Part shown: positions 1 through 6,953 of the stretch, in pieces
Layout: every line of letters begins with the position of its first letter
Position numbering within the stretch: the first letter of the stretch is position 1
Origin: Chloroflexota bacterium
Lineage (GTDB): Bacteria > Chloroflexota > Chloroflexia > Thermomicrobiales > UBA6265
Length of the DNA stretch: 9,560 nt
Reading direction: 5' to 3'
Assembly (NCBI GenBank): GCA_019348515.1
Contig: JAHWJF010000092.1
Span: 1-9,560, forward strand
Position numbers and translations under genes: made by a program
The notes under the pieces: generated by a model
What the model was told of the DNA's origin: nothing
What the model saw: only the letters and a program-made list of their open reading frames with translations
Database searches by the model: none

Positions 1-2
1 TG

Positions 3-281
3 GATGACAACATCCACTGCAAAGCCACCAGATGGCCAGACCTGAAGGAGGACAACGCGCGACAGGGAATTGCCGACATCTCCCTCTTCCAGCTCGTTGA
101 CATGATTTTCCTTCCATCCCGGGTCAACCATCCCGATGCCTGGACACGGCTCTGGGACTCGGAGGTCCACCGCCGGTGGGGCGAGCTGATGAATCCCTTG
201 ATGCACTACCGCGACGACGGGATCATCGATTCGCGAGAGCTGCGAGAGATCTGGCACTTCACGCCGGGAGCTGAGAGCTAG
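3..281 (+). CDS. 3' end of an unrecognised protein (partial)
   Basis: An open frame enters from the left edge and ends at TAG 279-281, leaving the last 92 residues of a longer protein. The visible part is soluble-looking, rich in charged residues and tryptophan, and has no membrane segment or Cys/His metal cluster. It starts DDNIHCKATRWPD and ends EIWHFTPGAES. Near the end, RDDGIIDSREL loosely recalls the second half of an EF-hand loop, but the first acidic positions are missing, so I do not call calcium binding. The stop lies 4 nt before the ATG of the GMC oxidoreductase, so the two were probably co-transcribed. I do not recognise the family. The coding call rests on the open frame and the tight spacing. 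Confidence 0.6.
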   Translation, partial: DDNIHCKATRWPDLKEDNARQGIADISLFQLVDMIFLPSRVNHPDAWTRLWDSEVHRRWGELMNPLMHYRDDGIIDSRELREIWHFTPGAES

Positions 282-285
282 GTCG

Positions 286-1762
286 ATGGGCACCGCGGCT
301 CCATGGGATTTCATCATCGTCGGCGCGGGATCGGCTGGGTGCGCGCTCGCCAACCGGCTCTCGAGTGACGCGTCCGTCTCGGTCCTCGTCCTGGAAGCCG
401 GTGGCGCTGACGATCGTGAGGCAATTCGGGTTCCGCGGCAGTACTTCTCCCTGTGGGGCACGGACGTCGACTGGCAATATGTCTCGACGCCCCAGCCCGG
501 AACGGCCGGCCGTTCCCATCTCATGCCACGCGGCCGCGTTCTCGGCGGAACCAGCAGTCTCAACGGCATGGTCTATCTGCGCGGCGCGGCGTCGGACTAC
601 GACCGGTGGGTCGAGGCCGGCTGCGCGGGCTGGGACTGGCCGTCTGTGCGCCGGGCCTTCGAAGAGATGGAAGAATGGTTGCGCCCGGCGGTGTTGCAGC
701 CGCACAACCCCTTAATCGAGGTAATGGTCTCAGCAGCCCAGCAGGCGGGTTTTCCCTATAACCCATCGTTCGACAGCGGCACGCTGGACGGCGTTGGCTG
801 GAACAAGTCGACGATTGTCAACGGCGCCCGATTCAATGCGTATCGCGCGTTCCTGGCGCCAGTGCTGGATCGCCCGAACCTGCGGGTGCTGCCCAACCAC
901 CGGGCTCTGCGCATCGAGACGGACGGCATCCGCGCCCGCGGGGTGACGGTCCAACAGGACGATGGCTCGCGGGAGACAGTTAGCGCCGGCGAGGTCATCC
1001 TCTGCGCGGGGGCGTTCGACTCGCCTCGGCTCTTGATGCTCTCCGGCATCGGGCCGGCGACGCAACTCGAGCGGCTCGGCGTCCCTCCCGTTGCCGATCT
1101 GCCAGTAGGCGAAAATCTCATCGACCACCTCTTAATTGGCTTCGTGTACGACTCGCGGCAACCGATCTCCGACTGCAACGCCTACGCGACGGAGGGGTGT
1201 GTCTTTGCCCGCTCCACGCCGGACCGAGCCGACTGCGATATCCAGATCTCATTTGCCAAGGAACCGCATTTTTGCGCCAGAGGCGAACGATGGCATGTCG
1301 CGGTTCACGATTATTCCGGGGATCACGCGGCCCAAGAGTCGCGGCACGGTCCGCCTAACCGCCACGGACCCGGACGCGCCGCTGGAGATCGACCCGCGCT
1401 ACTTCAGCCATCCGGATGATATGGCAACCATGATCCAGGCGGTCCGGCTCAGCCGAATAATCGGCGAGCAGCAAGCGTTAGCCGAATGGAACGCCGGAGA
1501 GTACTTTCCGGGGCCTGCGGTCAGCGACGACGACGAGATCGCCAGGTACGTGGCAGCGGACGTCAGCACCTGGTTTCACCCCGTTGGCACATGCCGCATG
1601 GGCACCGGAGCGGACGCCGTGGTCGACCCTGCTCTGCGTGTGCATGGCATGGCTGGACTCCGGGTGGCGGACGCCTCCATCATGCCCGACATCGTTTCCG
1701 TGAACACGAACGCCGCCGCCACGATGATCGGCTGGAAGGCTGGCGGTCAGATCCTGACGTAA
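286..1762 (+). pseudogene. GMC-family FAD-dependent oxidoreductase, frameshifted
   Basis: This is a glucose-methanol-choline family flavoenzyme, which oxidises an alcohol substrate with FAD. The first frame (286-1419) has the Rossmann motif GAGSAG (residues 13-18), GMC signature 1 at 81-100 (GGTSSLNG core) and signature 2 at 242-256 (GAFDSPRLLMLSGIG). Its family-like sequence stops after about residue 329. The family C-terminus continues one frame over to TAA 1760-1762, with the catalytic His in WFHPVGTCRMG and the partner Asn in VNTNAAATMIG. Removing one T from the T5 run at 1269-1273 joins the halves into about 491 residues, close to the usual 500-550, with His431 and Asn473. All catalytic motifs survive, so this is a recent lesion or a sequencing error. 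As written, the product is 377 residues without an active site. The substrate cannot be told: choline, alcohol and polyethylene-glycol dehydrogenases share these motifs. The ATG at 286 has only a weak ribosome site. Confidence 0.88.
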
Positions 1763-1849
1763 CACCTTTCAGCCCGCGCGGCCCAACCGAGCAACCTCAA
1801 GGGTCGAAGAAACATACGGTATGGTCCAAAACTCGCCGGACGGAGAACG

Positions 1850-2281
1850 ATGAGCTCGACAAAGACGAATCCCACATGTCGCGTGATCCCTGGCGCCTCG
1901 ACGTTCCGTGGCAAACAGGGGCTCGACTACTTCGCCGGAGTCTCCACCGAGTCCGCGGGGGCAACCGGTATCTGCATGCACTCGGTGACGATCCCGCCCG
2001 GCACGCGGGCCAACGCGCACCTGCATGAGAACCACGAGACGGCCATCTACATTCTCAGCGGCGAGGCCGAAATGTGGTTTGGAGAAGATCTGGCCGAATA
2101 CTTGACGATGAAGACCGGGGATTATGTCTATATTCCGGCCGGAGTGCCGCATTTGCCCAGCAATCCTAGCCCCGATGTTCCTTGCGTCGGCATTATTGCC
2201 CGGACCGACCCGAACGAGCAGGAGAGCGTCGTCCTGCGGCCCGACCTCGAAGCCGCGGTCTTGCGCCCAGAACTCGAATAG
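1850..2281 (+). CDS. Small single-domain cupin protein
   Basis: This 143-residue protein is a single cupin beta-barrel. Cupin motif 1 is GTRANAHLHENHETAIYILSG, with the metal-binding pattern HxH, then E, then G. Motif 2 is GDYVYIPAGVPHLPSN, matching G-x5-P-x-G-x2-H-x3-N exactly. The three His and one Glu expected to hold a metal ion are therefore present. There is no signal peptide, so it should be cytoplasmic. Cupins of this size include isomerases, dioxygenases and sugar or ligand-binding proteins, and the sequence does not say which. A GGAG at 1842-1845 precedes the ATG by 4 nt, which is short but usable. It lies 87 nt after the GMC gene on the same strand and may share its transcript. It converges on the fixC-like gene downstream. 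Confidence 0.9.
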   Translation: MSSTKTNPTCRVIPGASTFRGKQGLDYFAGVSTESAGATGICMHSVTIPPGTRANAHLHENHETAIYILSGEAEMWFGEDLAEYLTMKTGDYVYIPAGVPHLPSNPSPDVPCVGIIARTDPNEQESVVLRPDLEAAVLRPELE

Positions 2282-2302
2282 CCCGTGCATATCGAGACTC
2301 AT

Positions 2303-2346
2303 CCGCCTTGAGGGCGGCGTCACAGCGTCAAAACGTTGATTGACGG
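2303..2346. terminator. Weak hairpins between convergent genes
   Basis: The 112 nt between the cupin stop and the fixC-like stop contains two small inverted repeats. CCGCC (2303-2307) pairs with GGCGG (2313-2317) over a 5-nt loop. CGTCAA (2326-2331) pairs with TTGACG (2340-2345) over an 8-nt loop. Neither is followed by a convincing T tract on either strand. Their position between converging genes suits transcription termination, but the stems are short and may be chance in GC-rich DNA. Confidence 0.25.
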
Positions 2347-2393
2347 CGCCGAAGCCGATCGCTTGTCGCTAATGTTCGTCCGTGGGTAGACGC

Positions 2394-3686
2394 CTACGTC
2401 AGCGAACGGGCCGCGCCGATGAGGTCGTCGAGCAGCCGGCGCTTCGGTAGCCGCTTCGCCATGGCGACGATGTTCTTCTGCTTCGCCTTCTTCGGCACGC
2501 CATCGACACGTAGGTACTCCTCGAACATACCGGAGAGAACCCGCGGGTAGTCCCGCAACAGGTGCGGCCGGGCGTGAGCGAAGTCGGTGATGTTACGGAT
2601 CTTGTGCAGGTCGGCCATGACGACGCTGTCGTCGAGCAGCTCCCGGTAGCGCGACAAGGCCATCGCCGAGAAATCGTCGCTCGCTTTCGCCTCGACGATC
2701 GCCCGCGCCGCCAGCCTGCCCGACAGCATCGCCAGGTTTGCGCCCTCCCGGTTCACGGGGTTGACGAGCTGTGCCGCGTCGCCAATCACGACAGCGCCAT
2801 CGGCGAAGACTTGCGGCAGCCGATTGTAGCCCGCTTCGGGGATGAGGTGCCCCGAATACTCGATCGTTTCTCCCCCCGCGATCAGGGGAGCGATAGCGGG
2901 GTGCGCCTTGAAGCGGTCGAGCATGTCGTTGACGTTGATGCCGGTCTCGATGAGATCTTCGAGGAGCGCGCCGGTGCCAATCGAAAGGCTCTCTTTGTTA
3001 GTGTAGATAAAGCCGTAGCCGAGCAAGCCAGCAGTGGATTCGCCAAAGATCTCGAGTGCGGTGCCCTTTCCCGCCGGCAAGGCAAAGCGCGCCTCGATCG
3101 TGTCCGAAGGCAGCGCGATGAGCTCCTTGGCAACCAGGGCTTGCTCGATCGGCGCCCATTCCCGGTGCAGTCCAATCTTCTGCGCCAGCAACGAATTCGC
3201 GCCGTCAGCGATGACGACGCAGCGGGCCTGCAATTCACCGTCGGGGTCACCGGTCGTCACGCCGACAACCGCGCCGTCTTCCCACAGCAAATCGATGACG
3301 GTGAACTCGGGGTAGACCTCGGCCCCGGCCTCTTCGGCTTTCGTTGCGTACCAGCGATCGAAGGGGGCGCGCAACACCGTATAGGCGTTGAACGGCGGCT
3401 CCGCAAAGCGCTCAGAGCGATACGTCATACCGATCATCGCGTCGTCGGTCAGCATCACATAGCGCTGCTCGACGATAGGGCGCTCCAGAGGGGCCTCGTC
3501 CTCGAATCCGGGCACGATTGCCTCGGTCGGCTCTCGATAGAGGATCCCGCCCCAGACATTCTTCGCCCCCGGGAACTGCCCGCGCTCGAGGACCACGACT
3601 GTGAGTCCCGCGGCCGCCATCTCCTTTGAGGCTGTAATCCCGGCCGGTCCGGCCCCCACCACAATGGCATCGAAAACGTCGTCCAA
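2394..3686 (-). CDS. fixC: FixC-type flavoprotein (ETF:quinone oxidoreductase family)
   Basis: This 430-residue FAD protein belongs to the FixC/ETF-quinone oxidoreductase family, which takes electrons from an electron-transfer flavoprotein and passes them to quinone. It shows GAGPAG (11-16) for the FAD dinucleotide fold, the family segment FPGAKNVWGGILY (38-50), and IPEAGYNRLPQVFADG followed by GDAAQLVNPVNREGANLAMLSGR (302-324), the second FAD motif in its FixC form. Length is normal for FixC. It has a single cysteine (156), so it carries no Fe-S domain of its own. Canonical FixC works with the small ferredoxin FixX, usually the next gene, but here the following DNA is a short gap and a convergent cupin gene. 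The start is TTG (3686-3684), with AAGGA 7 nt upstream on the minus strand; no in-frame ATG gives the full FAD motif. The divergent acyl-CoA dehydrogenase is a plausible electron source through ETF. A geranylgeranyl-reductase-like role cannot be excluded. Confidence 0.88.
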   Translation of the reverse strand: MDDVFDAIVVGAGPAGITASKEMAAAGLTVVVLERGQFPGAKNVWGGILYREPTEAIVPGFEDEAPLERPIVEQRYVMLTDDAMIGMTYRSERFAEPPFNAYTVLRAPFDRWYATKAEEAGAEVYPEFTVIDLLWEDGAVVGVTTGDPDGELQARCVVIADGANSLLAQKIGLHREWAPIEQALVAKELIALPSDTIEARFALPAGKGTALEIFGESTAGLLGYGFIYTNKESLSIGTGALLEDLIETGINVNDMLDRFKAHPAIAPLIAGGETIEYSGHLIPEAGYNRLPQVFADGAVVIGDAAQLVNPVNREGANLAMLSGRLAARAIVEAKASDDFSAMALSRYRELLDDSVVMADLHKIRNITDFAHARPHLLRDYPRVLSGMFEEYLRVDGVPKKAKQKNIVAMAKRLPKRRLLDDLIGAARSLT

Positions 3687-3703
3687 GCGGAGATCCTTTG
3701 TTC

Positions 3704-3731
3704 AGTCGTGAGTCGCAAGTCGTAAGTCGGT
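3704..3731. repeat. Four tandem heptamers, AGTCGNN
   Basis: Four consecutive 7-nt units read AGTCGTG, AGTCGCA, AGTCGTA and AGTCGGT. The first five bases are constant and the last two vary. The array lies in the divergent spacer, just upstream of the fixC-like ribosome site, and is not part of any gene. A role as a regulator-binding array or a simple slippage repeat is equally possible. Confidence 0.75.
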
Positions 3732-3751
3732 CAGTGAACCCCTGACCCGAT

Positions 3752-3783
3752 CACCCTAATACCCTAACACCCAATCACCCTCG
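3752..3783. repeat. Four degenerate tandem octamers, CACCCTAA-like
   Basis: Four consecutive 8-nt units read CACCCTAA, TACCCTAA, CACCCAAT and CACCCTCG. They lie 20 nt from the heptamer array and differ from it in sequence. One strand is C-rich and the other G-rich (TTAGGGT-like), as in telomere-type simple repeats, although the G runs are only three long. The array is intergenic, and no function can be assigned from sequence. Confidence 0.65.
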
Positions 3784-3794
3784 TACCACGCCGC

Positions 3795-3800
3795 TATACT
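3795..3800 (+). promoter_or_regulatory. Candidate -10 box TATACT for the acyl-CoA dehydrogenase
   Basis: TATACT is close to the sigma-70 TATAAT consensus and stands out in a GC-rich region about 90 nt before the ATG at 3891. No good -35 hexamer is found 16-18 nt upstream, where the octamer repeats lie. The call rests on one hexamer and is tentative. Confidence 0.25.
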
Positions 3801-3818
3801 GTCCGTTGCTTTCGCGAG

Positions 3819-3828
3819 GTACCGGTAC
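3819..3828. promoter_or_regulatory. 10-bp perfect palindrome GTACCGGTAC
   Basis: This is a perfect two-fold symmetric decamer just downstream of the candidate -10 box, in the 5' leader of the acyl-CoA dehydrogenase. The position would suit an operator for a dimeric repressor such as the TetR-type regulators that often control acyl-CoA genes. The half-sites are only 5 bp and no regulator gene is in the window, so the role is inferred. Confidence 0.25.
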
Positions 3829-3840
3829 GCCACGCAATCC

Positions 3841-3860
3841 GCGCCAAAAGGCGCATTTTC
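3841..3860 (+). promoter_or_regulatory. Leader hairpin GCGCC-AAAA-GGCGC followed by ATTTTC
   Basis: A 5-bp GC stem with an AAAA loop is followed by a short T4 run, 30-50 nt before the acyl-CoA dehydrogenase ATG. The shape resembles a very small intrinsic terminator or attenuator. The T run is short and the stem minimal, so it may only structure the leader. The ribosome site AAGGGG (3874-3879) lies downstream and outside the hairpin, 11 nt from the ATG. Confidence 0.3.
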
Positions 3861-3890
3861 GGCAATTGTACGTAAGGGGTAGATAGGTTC

Positions 3891-5117
3891 ATGGACTTCT
3901 CGCTTACTCCAGAGCAGATTCAGGTGCGCGACACGGTGCGCGAATTCGTCGCGCGTGAGGTCGCGCCATATATCCAGGAGTGGGACGCCAAGGGCGAGTT
4001 TCACCCGGAGGTCCTGCGAACCATGGGCGAGCTCGGCATCCTGGGCCTCCCCATTCCCGAGGAGTACGGCGGCTCCGGCTTCGACTACGTTGCCCTTGCT
4101 CTGGCCTGTGAGGAGCTCGAATACGTCGATACCTTCTTGCGCGTGGTGATGAGCGTTCATGTCGGGCTCAATAGCCTCGCGCTTCTGCAGTGGGCCAACG
4201 AAGAGCAGAAGCAGCGCTTCCTCGTTCCGCAGGCGCAGGGGGAAAAGTTCGGCACGTTCGCGTTGACCGAACCGAACGCGGGTTCCGACGCCGGGTCGAT
4301 CGAGTCTACGTATGTCCAGGATGGCGATGCCTACGTCCTCAATGGGGCGAAGATGTGGATCTCCCTCGCCGACTTTGCCGACCATTTCCTGGTCTTCGCC
4401 TCGTTCGACCGGAGCAAGAAGCACAACGGGCTGACCGCCTTCATGCTGGAGCGAGGCATGCCCGGTCTCACCACCGGGACGATCAAGGGCAAGCTCGGGG
4501 TCCGCGCCGGCAATACCGGCGAGCTGGCGTTCAATAACGTGCGCGTCCCGGTCGAGAACCGGATTGGCGAGGAGGGCGAGGGCTTCAAGATCGCCATGAG
4601 CTGCATCGACCAGGGCCGCTTCACCGTCGGCGCGGGCGCGGTCGGTCTCATCCGGGCCTGCCTTGACGCCAGCACGAAGTATGCGAACGAGCGCTTCGCC
4701 TTCGGACAGGAGATCGGCCGCTTCGAGCTGGTCAAACAGATGATTGCCAAAATGGTCGCCGGATATGAGGCGTCTCGCCTGCTGACGATGCAGGCCGCCG
4801 AACTGAAGAACCGCGGCATCCGCAATACCCGTGAGACGTCGCTGATGAAGTGGTACGGCTGCGACGCGGCCCTCGAAGCGGCGAACGACGCGATTCAGAT
4901 CCACGGGTCTTACGGGTACTCCAACGAGTACCCGGTCGAGCGGTTCTGGCGAAACTCCCGCGGCGCGGTGATCTACGAAGGGACGCGGGAGATTCACACT
5001 ATCTTGCAGGCCGACTACGCGCTCGGCTACCGGCAGGACAAACCGCTGCGCTGTCCGCAACCACCCGCCGAGGGCTTCGTGCGCGACGACGACCGTGTGC
5101 CGGCGTTGGCTCTCTAG
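3891..5117 (+). CDS. Acyl-CoA dehydrogenase
   Basis: This 408-residue cytoplasmic flavoenzyme makes a 2-enoyl-CoA from a saturated acyl-CoA and passes the electrons to ETF. The N-terminal helical domain starts MDFSLTPEQIQVRDTVREF. Signature 1 is ALTEPNAGSDAGS (124-136). The FAD-contacting MWIS segment follows at about 155-158. Signature 2 spans 336-355 (QIHGSYGYSNEYPVERFWRN). The catalytic base is the Glu of IYEGTREIH (Glu363), at the position used by short- and medium-chain enzymes. Length is slightly above the usual 380-390 because of a C-terminal tail after ADYALGY, containing RQDKPLRCPQPP. Chain length or branching of the substrate cannot be read from sequence; glutaryl-CoA and branched-chain enzymes share this layout. 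The ATG at 3891 fits the family N-terminus. It is divergent from the fixC-like gene, which fits a shared electron route. Confidence 0.95.
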   Translation: MDFSLTPEQIQVRDTVREFVAREVAPYIQEWDAKGEFHPEVLRTMGELGILGLPIPEEYGGSGFDYVALALACEELEYVDTFLRVVMSVHVGLNSLALLQWANEEQKQRFLVPQAQGEKFGTFALTEPNAGSDAGSIESTYVQDGDAYVLNGAKMWISLADFADHFLVFASFDRSKKHNGLTAFMLERGMPGLTTGTIKGKLGVRAGNTGELAFNNVRVPVENRIGEEGEGFKIAMSCIDQGRFTVGAGAVGLIRACLDASTKYANERFAFGQEIGRFELVKQMIAKMVAGYEASRLLTMQAAELKNRGIRNTRETSLMKWYGCDAALEAANDAIQIHGSYGYSNEYPVERFWRNSRGAVIYEGTREIHTILQADYALGYRQDKPLRCPQPPAEGFVRDDDRVPALAL

Positions 5118-5153
5118 GGAGCAGACCCGTTCCATGTGAAGGTGATCTTCGCT

Positions 5154-5200
5154 GTCCGGGCAACGCGGGCGACGCCTGCGTCGCCCCTTCGGCCCCGGAC
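5154..5200. terminator. Nested inverted repeat after the acyl-CoA dehydrogenase
   Basis: A perfect inner palindrome, GGGCGACGC (5167-5175) with GCGTCGCCC (5178-5186), sits inside an outer pair, GTCCGGG (5154-5160) with CCCGGAC (5194-5200). The RNA would fold into a two-tier GC-rich hairpin, with 8-9 bp inside and 7 bp outside, starting 36 nt after the stop codon. No T tract follows, so it is not a textbook intrinsic terminator. It could end transcription with Rho, protect the 3' end, or be a copy of a dispersed intergenic palindrome. The rest of the 195-nt gap to the next start holds no gene I can support. Confidence 0.5.
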
Positions 5201-5298
5201 CACATGGCAAGATGCATGAAGGGCCTTCCGAACAGCTCGGCCGTTCTCGGTCGCGGCGAGAGGCTTGCGCTTCATGGCGATTCACAACCGAATGAATC

Positions 5299-5303
5299 AG
5301 GAG
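5299..5303 (+). promoter_or_regulatory. Ribosome binding site that decides the cupredoxin start
   Basis: AGGAG lies 9 nt before ATG 5313. It is the strongest Shine-Dalgarno match in the region and places the N-terminal arginines and hydrophobic core at a normal signal-peptide distance. In-frame alternatives at TTG 5265, ATG 5274 and ATG 5292 would add 7-16 residues ahead of the signal peptide. Confidence 0.65.
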
Positions 5304-5312
5304 CCGATTACG

Positions 5313-6929
5313 ATGTCAAGAACAAAGCCGGTGGCGGTTGGAATGCTGGAGTCCCGCCAGACCCGGAGGCGCGCCGCGCAATCACTGGCGGCGGCCGGAA
5401 GCCTGCTCTTCGTTACGGCCGTCGCCGGTGAACGAAGCCTATTGGTGCTCGCGCAAGACAGTGACGAGGACGACAGTTCAGGCCGTGGCCGTGGTCGCGG
5501 TCGCGGTCGCGGTGGCGATGACCAGGATAACAGCGGACCAGGCAATGCCGATGACCCCGAGACCCGAGATGAGGAAGATGCGCCGGTACCGGTGTCGGGG
5601 GTCGTTCCGGAAGTTGCGGTCGAGGTTCGCATCGTCAGCGACGATGCGGACGGGTTCGTTCCCGGCGAACTCACCGTCGACCTCGGGCAAACGGTCGCCT
5701 TCGTCAATGCCCACGACGACGAGCATACCGCCACCGGATCCGGCTTCGACACGGGAGTGATCAATCCCGGTCAGGTCGCAACGGTTGTGCTCGATACGCC
5801 CGGGTCATTTGCCTATGCGTGCCAGATCCATCCAGAAATGACCGGTAGGATCGGCGTGCGCGGGGAGGATGGCGTCGTACCGCAAACGCAACAGGCGGCA
5901 CAGGATGCTCCCGCCGATGCCGCTCCGGTGCGCATCATCAACCTCTCGTTCGATCCGCCGGAGCTCAACGTGCCAACCGGGACGGCCGTTGCCTGGGCAA
6001 ATGAGGATACGGTGCCGCACACGGTTACTTCTGTGGACGGCATTTTCGACTCGAGCATCTTCGATCCAGGTGGGAGCTTCAGCTGGACGTTCGATCAGCC
6101 CGGGACGTTCCCGTACGTTTGCCAGCTTCATCCCCAGATGCAGGGCACGGTAATCGTTGAAGGTGAGGCAACAGCCGGCGCTTCGACCGCGCCCGCGGCA
6201 GGAGACGAAAGCGAACCAGCCTCCCAACAAACGGCCGCACCGGGTGAATTGGCCGTCTCGATCGTCGATTTTGCGTTTGAACCGGCGGCGCTCGAGGTGT
6301 CCGACGGCGCCACTGTGGTATGGACCAACGAGGGTCAGGCGCCGCATACGGTCACGGGAGACTTCGCTGACTCTGGCATCCTCAAGCCCGGGCAGACCTT
6401 CTCTCACACCTTCACCGAGAGCGGCGAGTTCCCCTACGTCTGCGCGATCCATCCACAGATGGAGGGAACCGTCAGCGTCAGCACCGGGACAGGTGTCGAG
6501 CCGGCAGGAGCCACGCCCGTGGCGGCGCCCGCCGCCGGTCCTGAGGGTGTGTGGCTCTTCTCACTCTTGCCAGATGACGAATCGGTGCTCGGAGCGCAAC
6601 AGGCGCTGGTTGCCTTTGAACAGACCGGCTCCGTCGAAGCCGACTTCACGCCAGGCCCGGGATCCGACGCGCCGGCGACCACGCTCAGCGCCGGCCGGGG
6701 GGAGTGGGTGGTCCGGGATCAGGTGTGCCATGTGGCTCTGGTGGCGCTGATGAACGACGCCAATAATCGGTTCGCCGGCACGGTGACGATCGAGGCCCAG
6801 GGTCAGCTCGACCTTGAAAGTCGCAGCATTGACGGGACTTTCCAATTCACGGTCCTTTCTCCGGTAGGTAAGACGCTGAGCCAGGGCTTGGGGACTGCAC
6901 GCGGCGGGTCGGTCCCCCTCGATCCGTAG
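5313..6929 (+). CDS. Exported protein with three type-1 copper (cupredoxin) domains
   Basis: This 538-residue protein has a Tat-like signal: TRRR at 17-20, then a hydrophobic stretch (21-39). An acidic and Gly-Arg-rich linker follows, with an RG run at 57-67. Three plastocyanin/amicyanin-like domains lie at about 102-184, 206-284 and 313-391. Each keeps all four type-1 copper ligands: His138-Cys170-His173-Met176, His236-Cys270-His273-Met276 and His345-Cys377-His380-Met383. The CxxHxxM spacing matches amicyanin rather than plastocyanin. Residues 412-538 form a beta-rich domain with GRGEWVVRDQVCHVALVALMND and RFAGTVTIEAQGQL; I have seen similar segments in exported hypothetical proteins but cannot name a function. 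The protein should sit outside the membrane and carry or store electrons or copper. No partner oxidase lies nearby. Domain architecture is secure; biological role is unknown. It stands alone between two hairpins. Confidence 0.9.
   Translation: MSRTKPVAVGMLESRQTRRRAAQSLAAAGSLLFVTAVAGERSLLVLAQDSDEDDSSGRGRGRGRGRGGDDQDNSGPGNADDPETRDEEDAPVPVSGVVPEVAVEVRIVSDDADGFVPGELTVDLGQTVAFVNAHDDEHTATGSGFDTGVINPGQVATVVLDTPGSFAYACQIHPEMTGRIGVRGEDGVVPQTQQAAQDAPADAAPVRIINLSFDPPELNVPTGTAVAWANEDTVPHTVTSVDGIFDSSIFDPGGSFSWTFDQPGTFPYVCQLHPQMQGTVIVEGEATAGASTAPAAGDESEPASQQTAAPGELAVSIVDFAFEPAALEVSDGATVVWTNEGQAPHTVTGDFADSGILKPGQTFSHTFTESGEFPYVCAIHPQMEGTVSVSTGTGVEPAGATPVAAPAAGPEGVWLFSLLPDDESVLGAQQALVAFEQTGSVEADFTPGPGSDAPATTLSAGRGEWVVRDQVCHVALVALMNDANNRFAGTVTIEAQGQLDLESRSIDGTFQFTVLSPVGKTLSQGLGTARGGSVPLDP
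5481..5516 (+). repeat. Six tandem hexamers encoding Gly-Arg repeats
   Basis: Six in-frame 6-nt units (GGCCGT twice, GGTCGC three times, GGTGGC once) encode the RG-rich part of the linker between the signal peptide and the first copper domain. The three identical GGTCGC units suggest recent slippage expansion. Because the unit is a multiple of three, changes in copy number would keep the frame. Confidence 0.8.
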
Positions 6930-6930
6930 T

Positions 6931-6953
6931 CGCGGCAAGCCGACCGTGCCGCG
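6931..6953 (+). terminator. Hairpin just after the cupredoxin stop
   Basis: CGCGGCA (6931-6937) and TGCCGCG (6947-6953) form a 7-bp GC-rich stem with a 9-nt loop, starting 1 nt after the TAG. It is well placed to end the transcript, but no T tract follows. The remaining stretch to the thiolase start, 166 nt, has no gene and no promoter I can defend. Confidence 0.4.

Noticed and set aside
217..255. EF-hand-like loop in the first partial protein
   Set aside because: Only the DG-x-I-x3-E half is present and acidic residues at the first and third ligand positions are missing.
2562..3629. A 355-codon plus-strand open frame opposite the fixC-like gene
   Set aside because: It is antisense to a well-supported flavoprotein and has no recognisable domain or credible ribosome site.
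3756..5285. A 509-codon minus-strand open frame opposite the acyl-CoA dehydrogenase
   Set aside because: It is a shadow of a high-GC gene: the plus strand has full family signatures, while the reverse product resembles no family and is rich in Arg, Gly and Leu of the kind produced by antisense GC-rich codons.
5265..5312. Upstream TTG/ATG starts for the cupredoxin protein
   Set aside because: ATG 5313 has a much better ribosome site (AGGAG, 9 nt) and gives a normal signal-peptide N-terminus.
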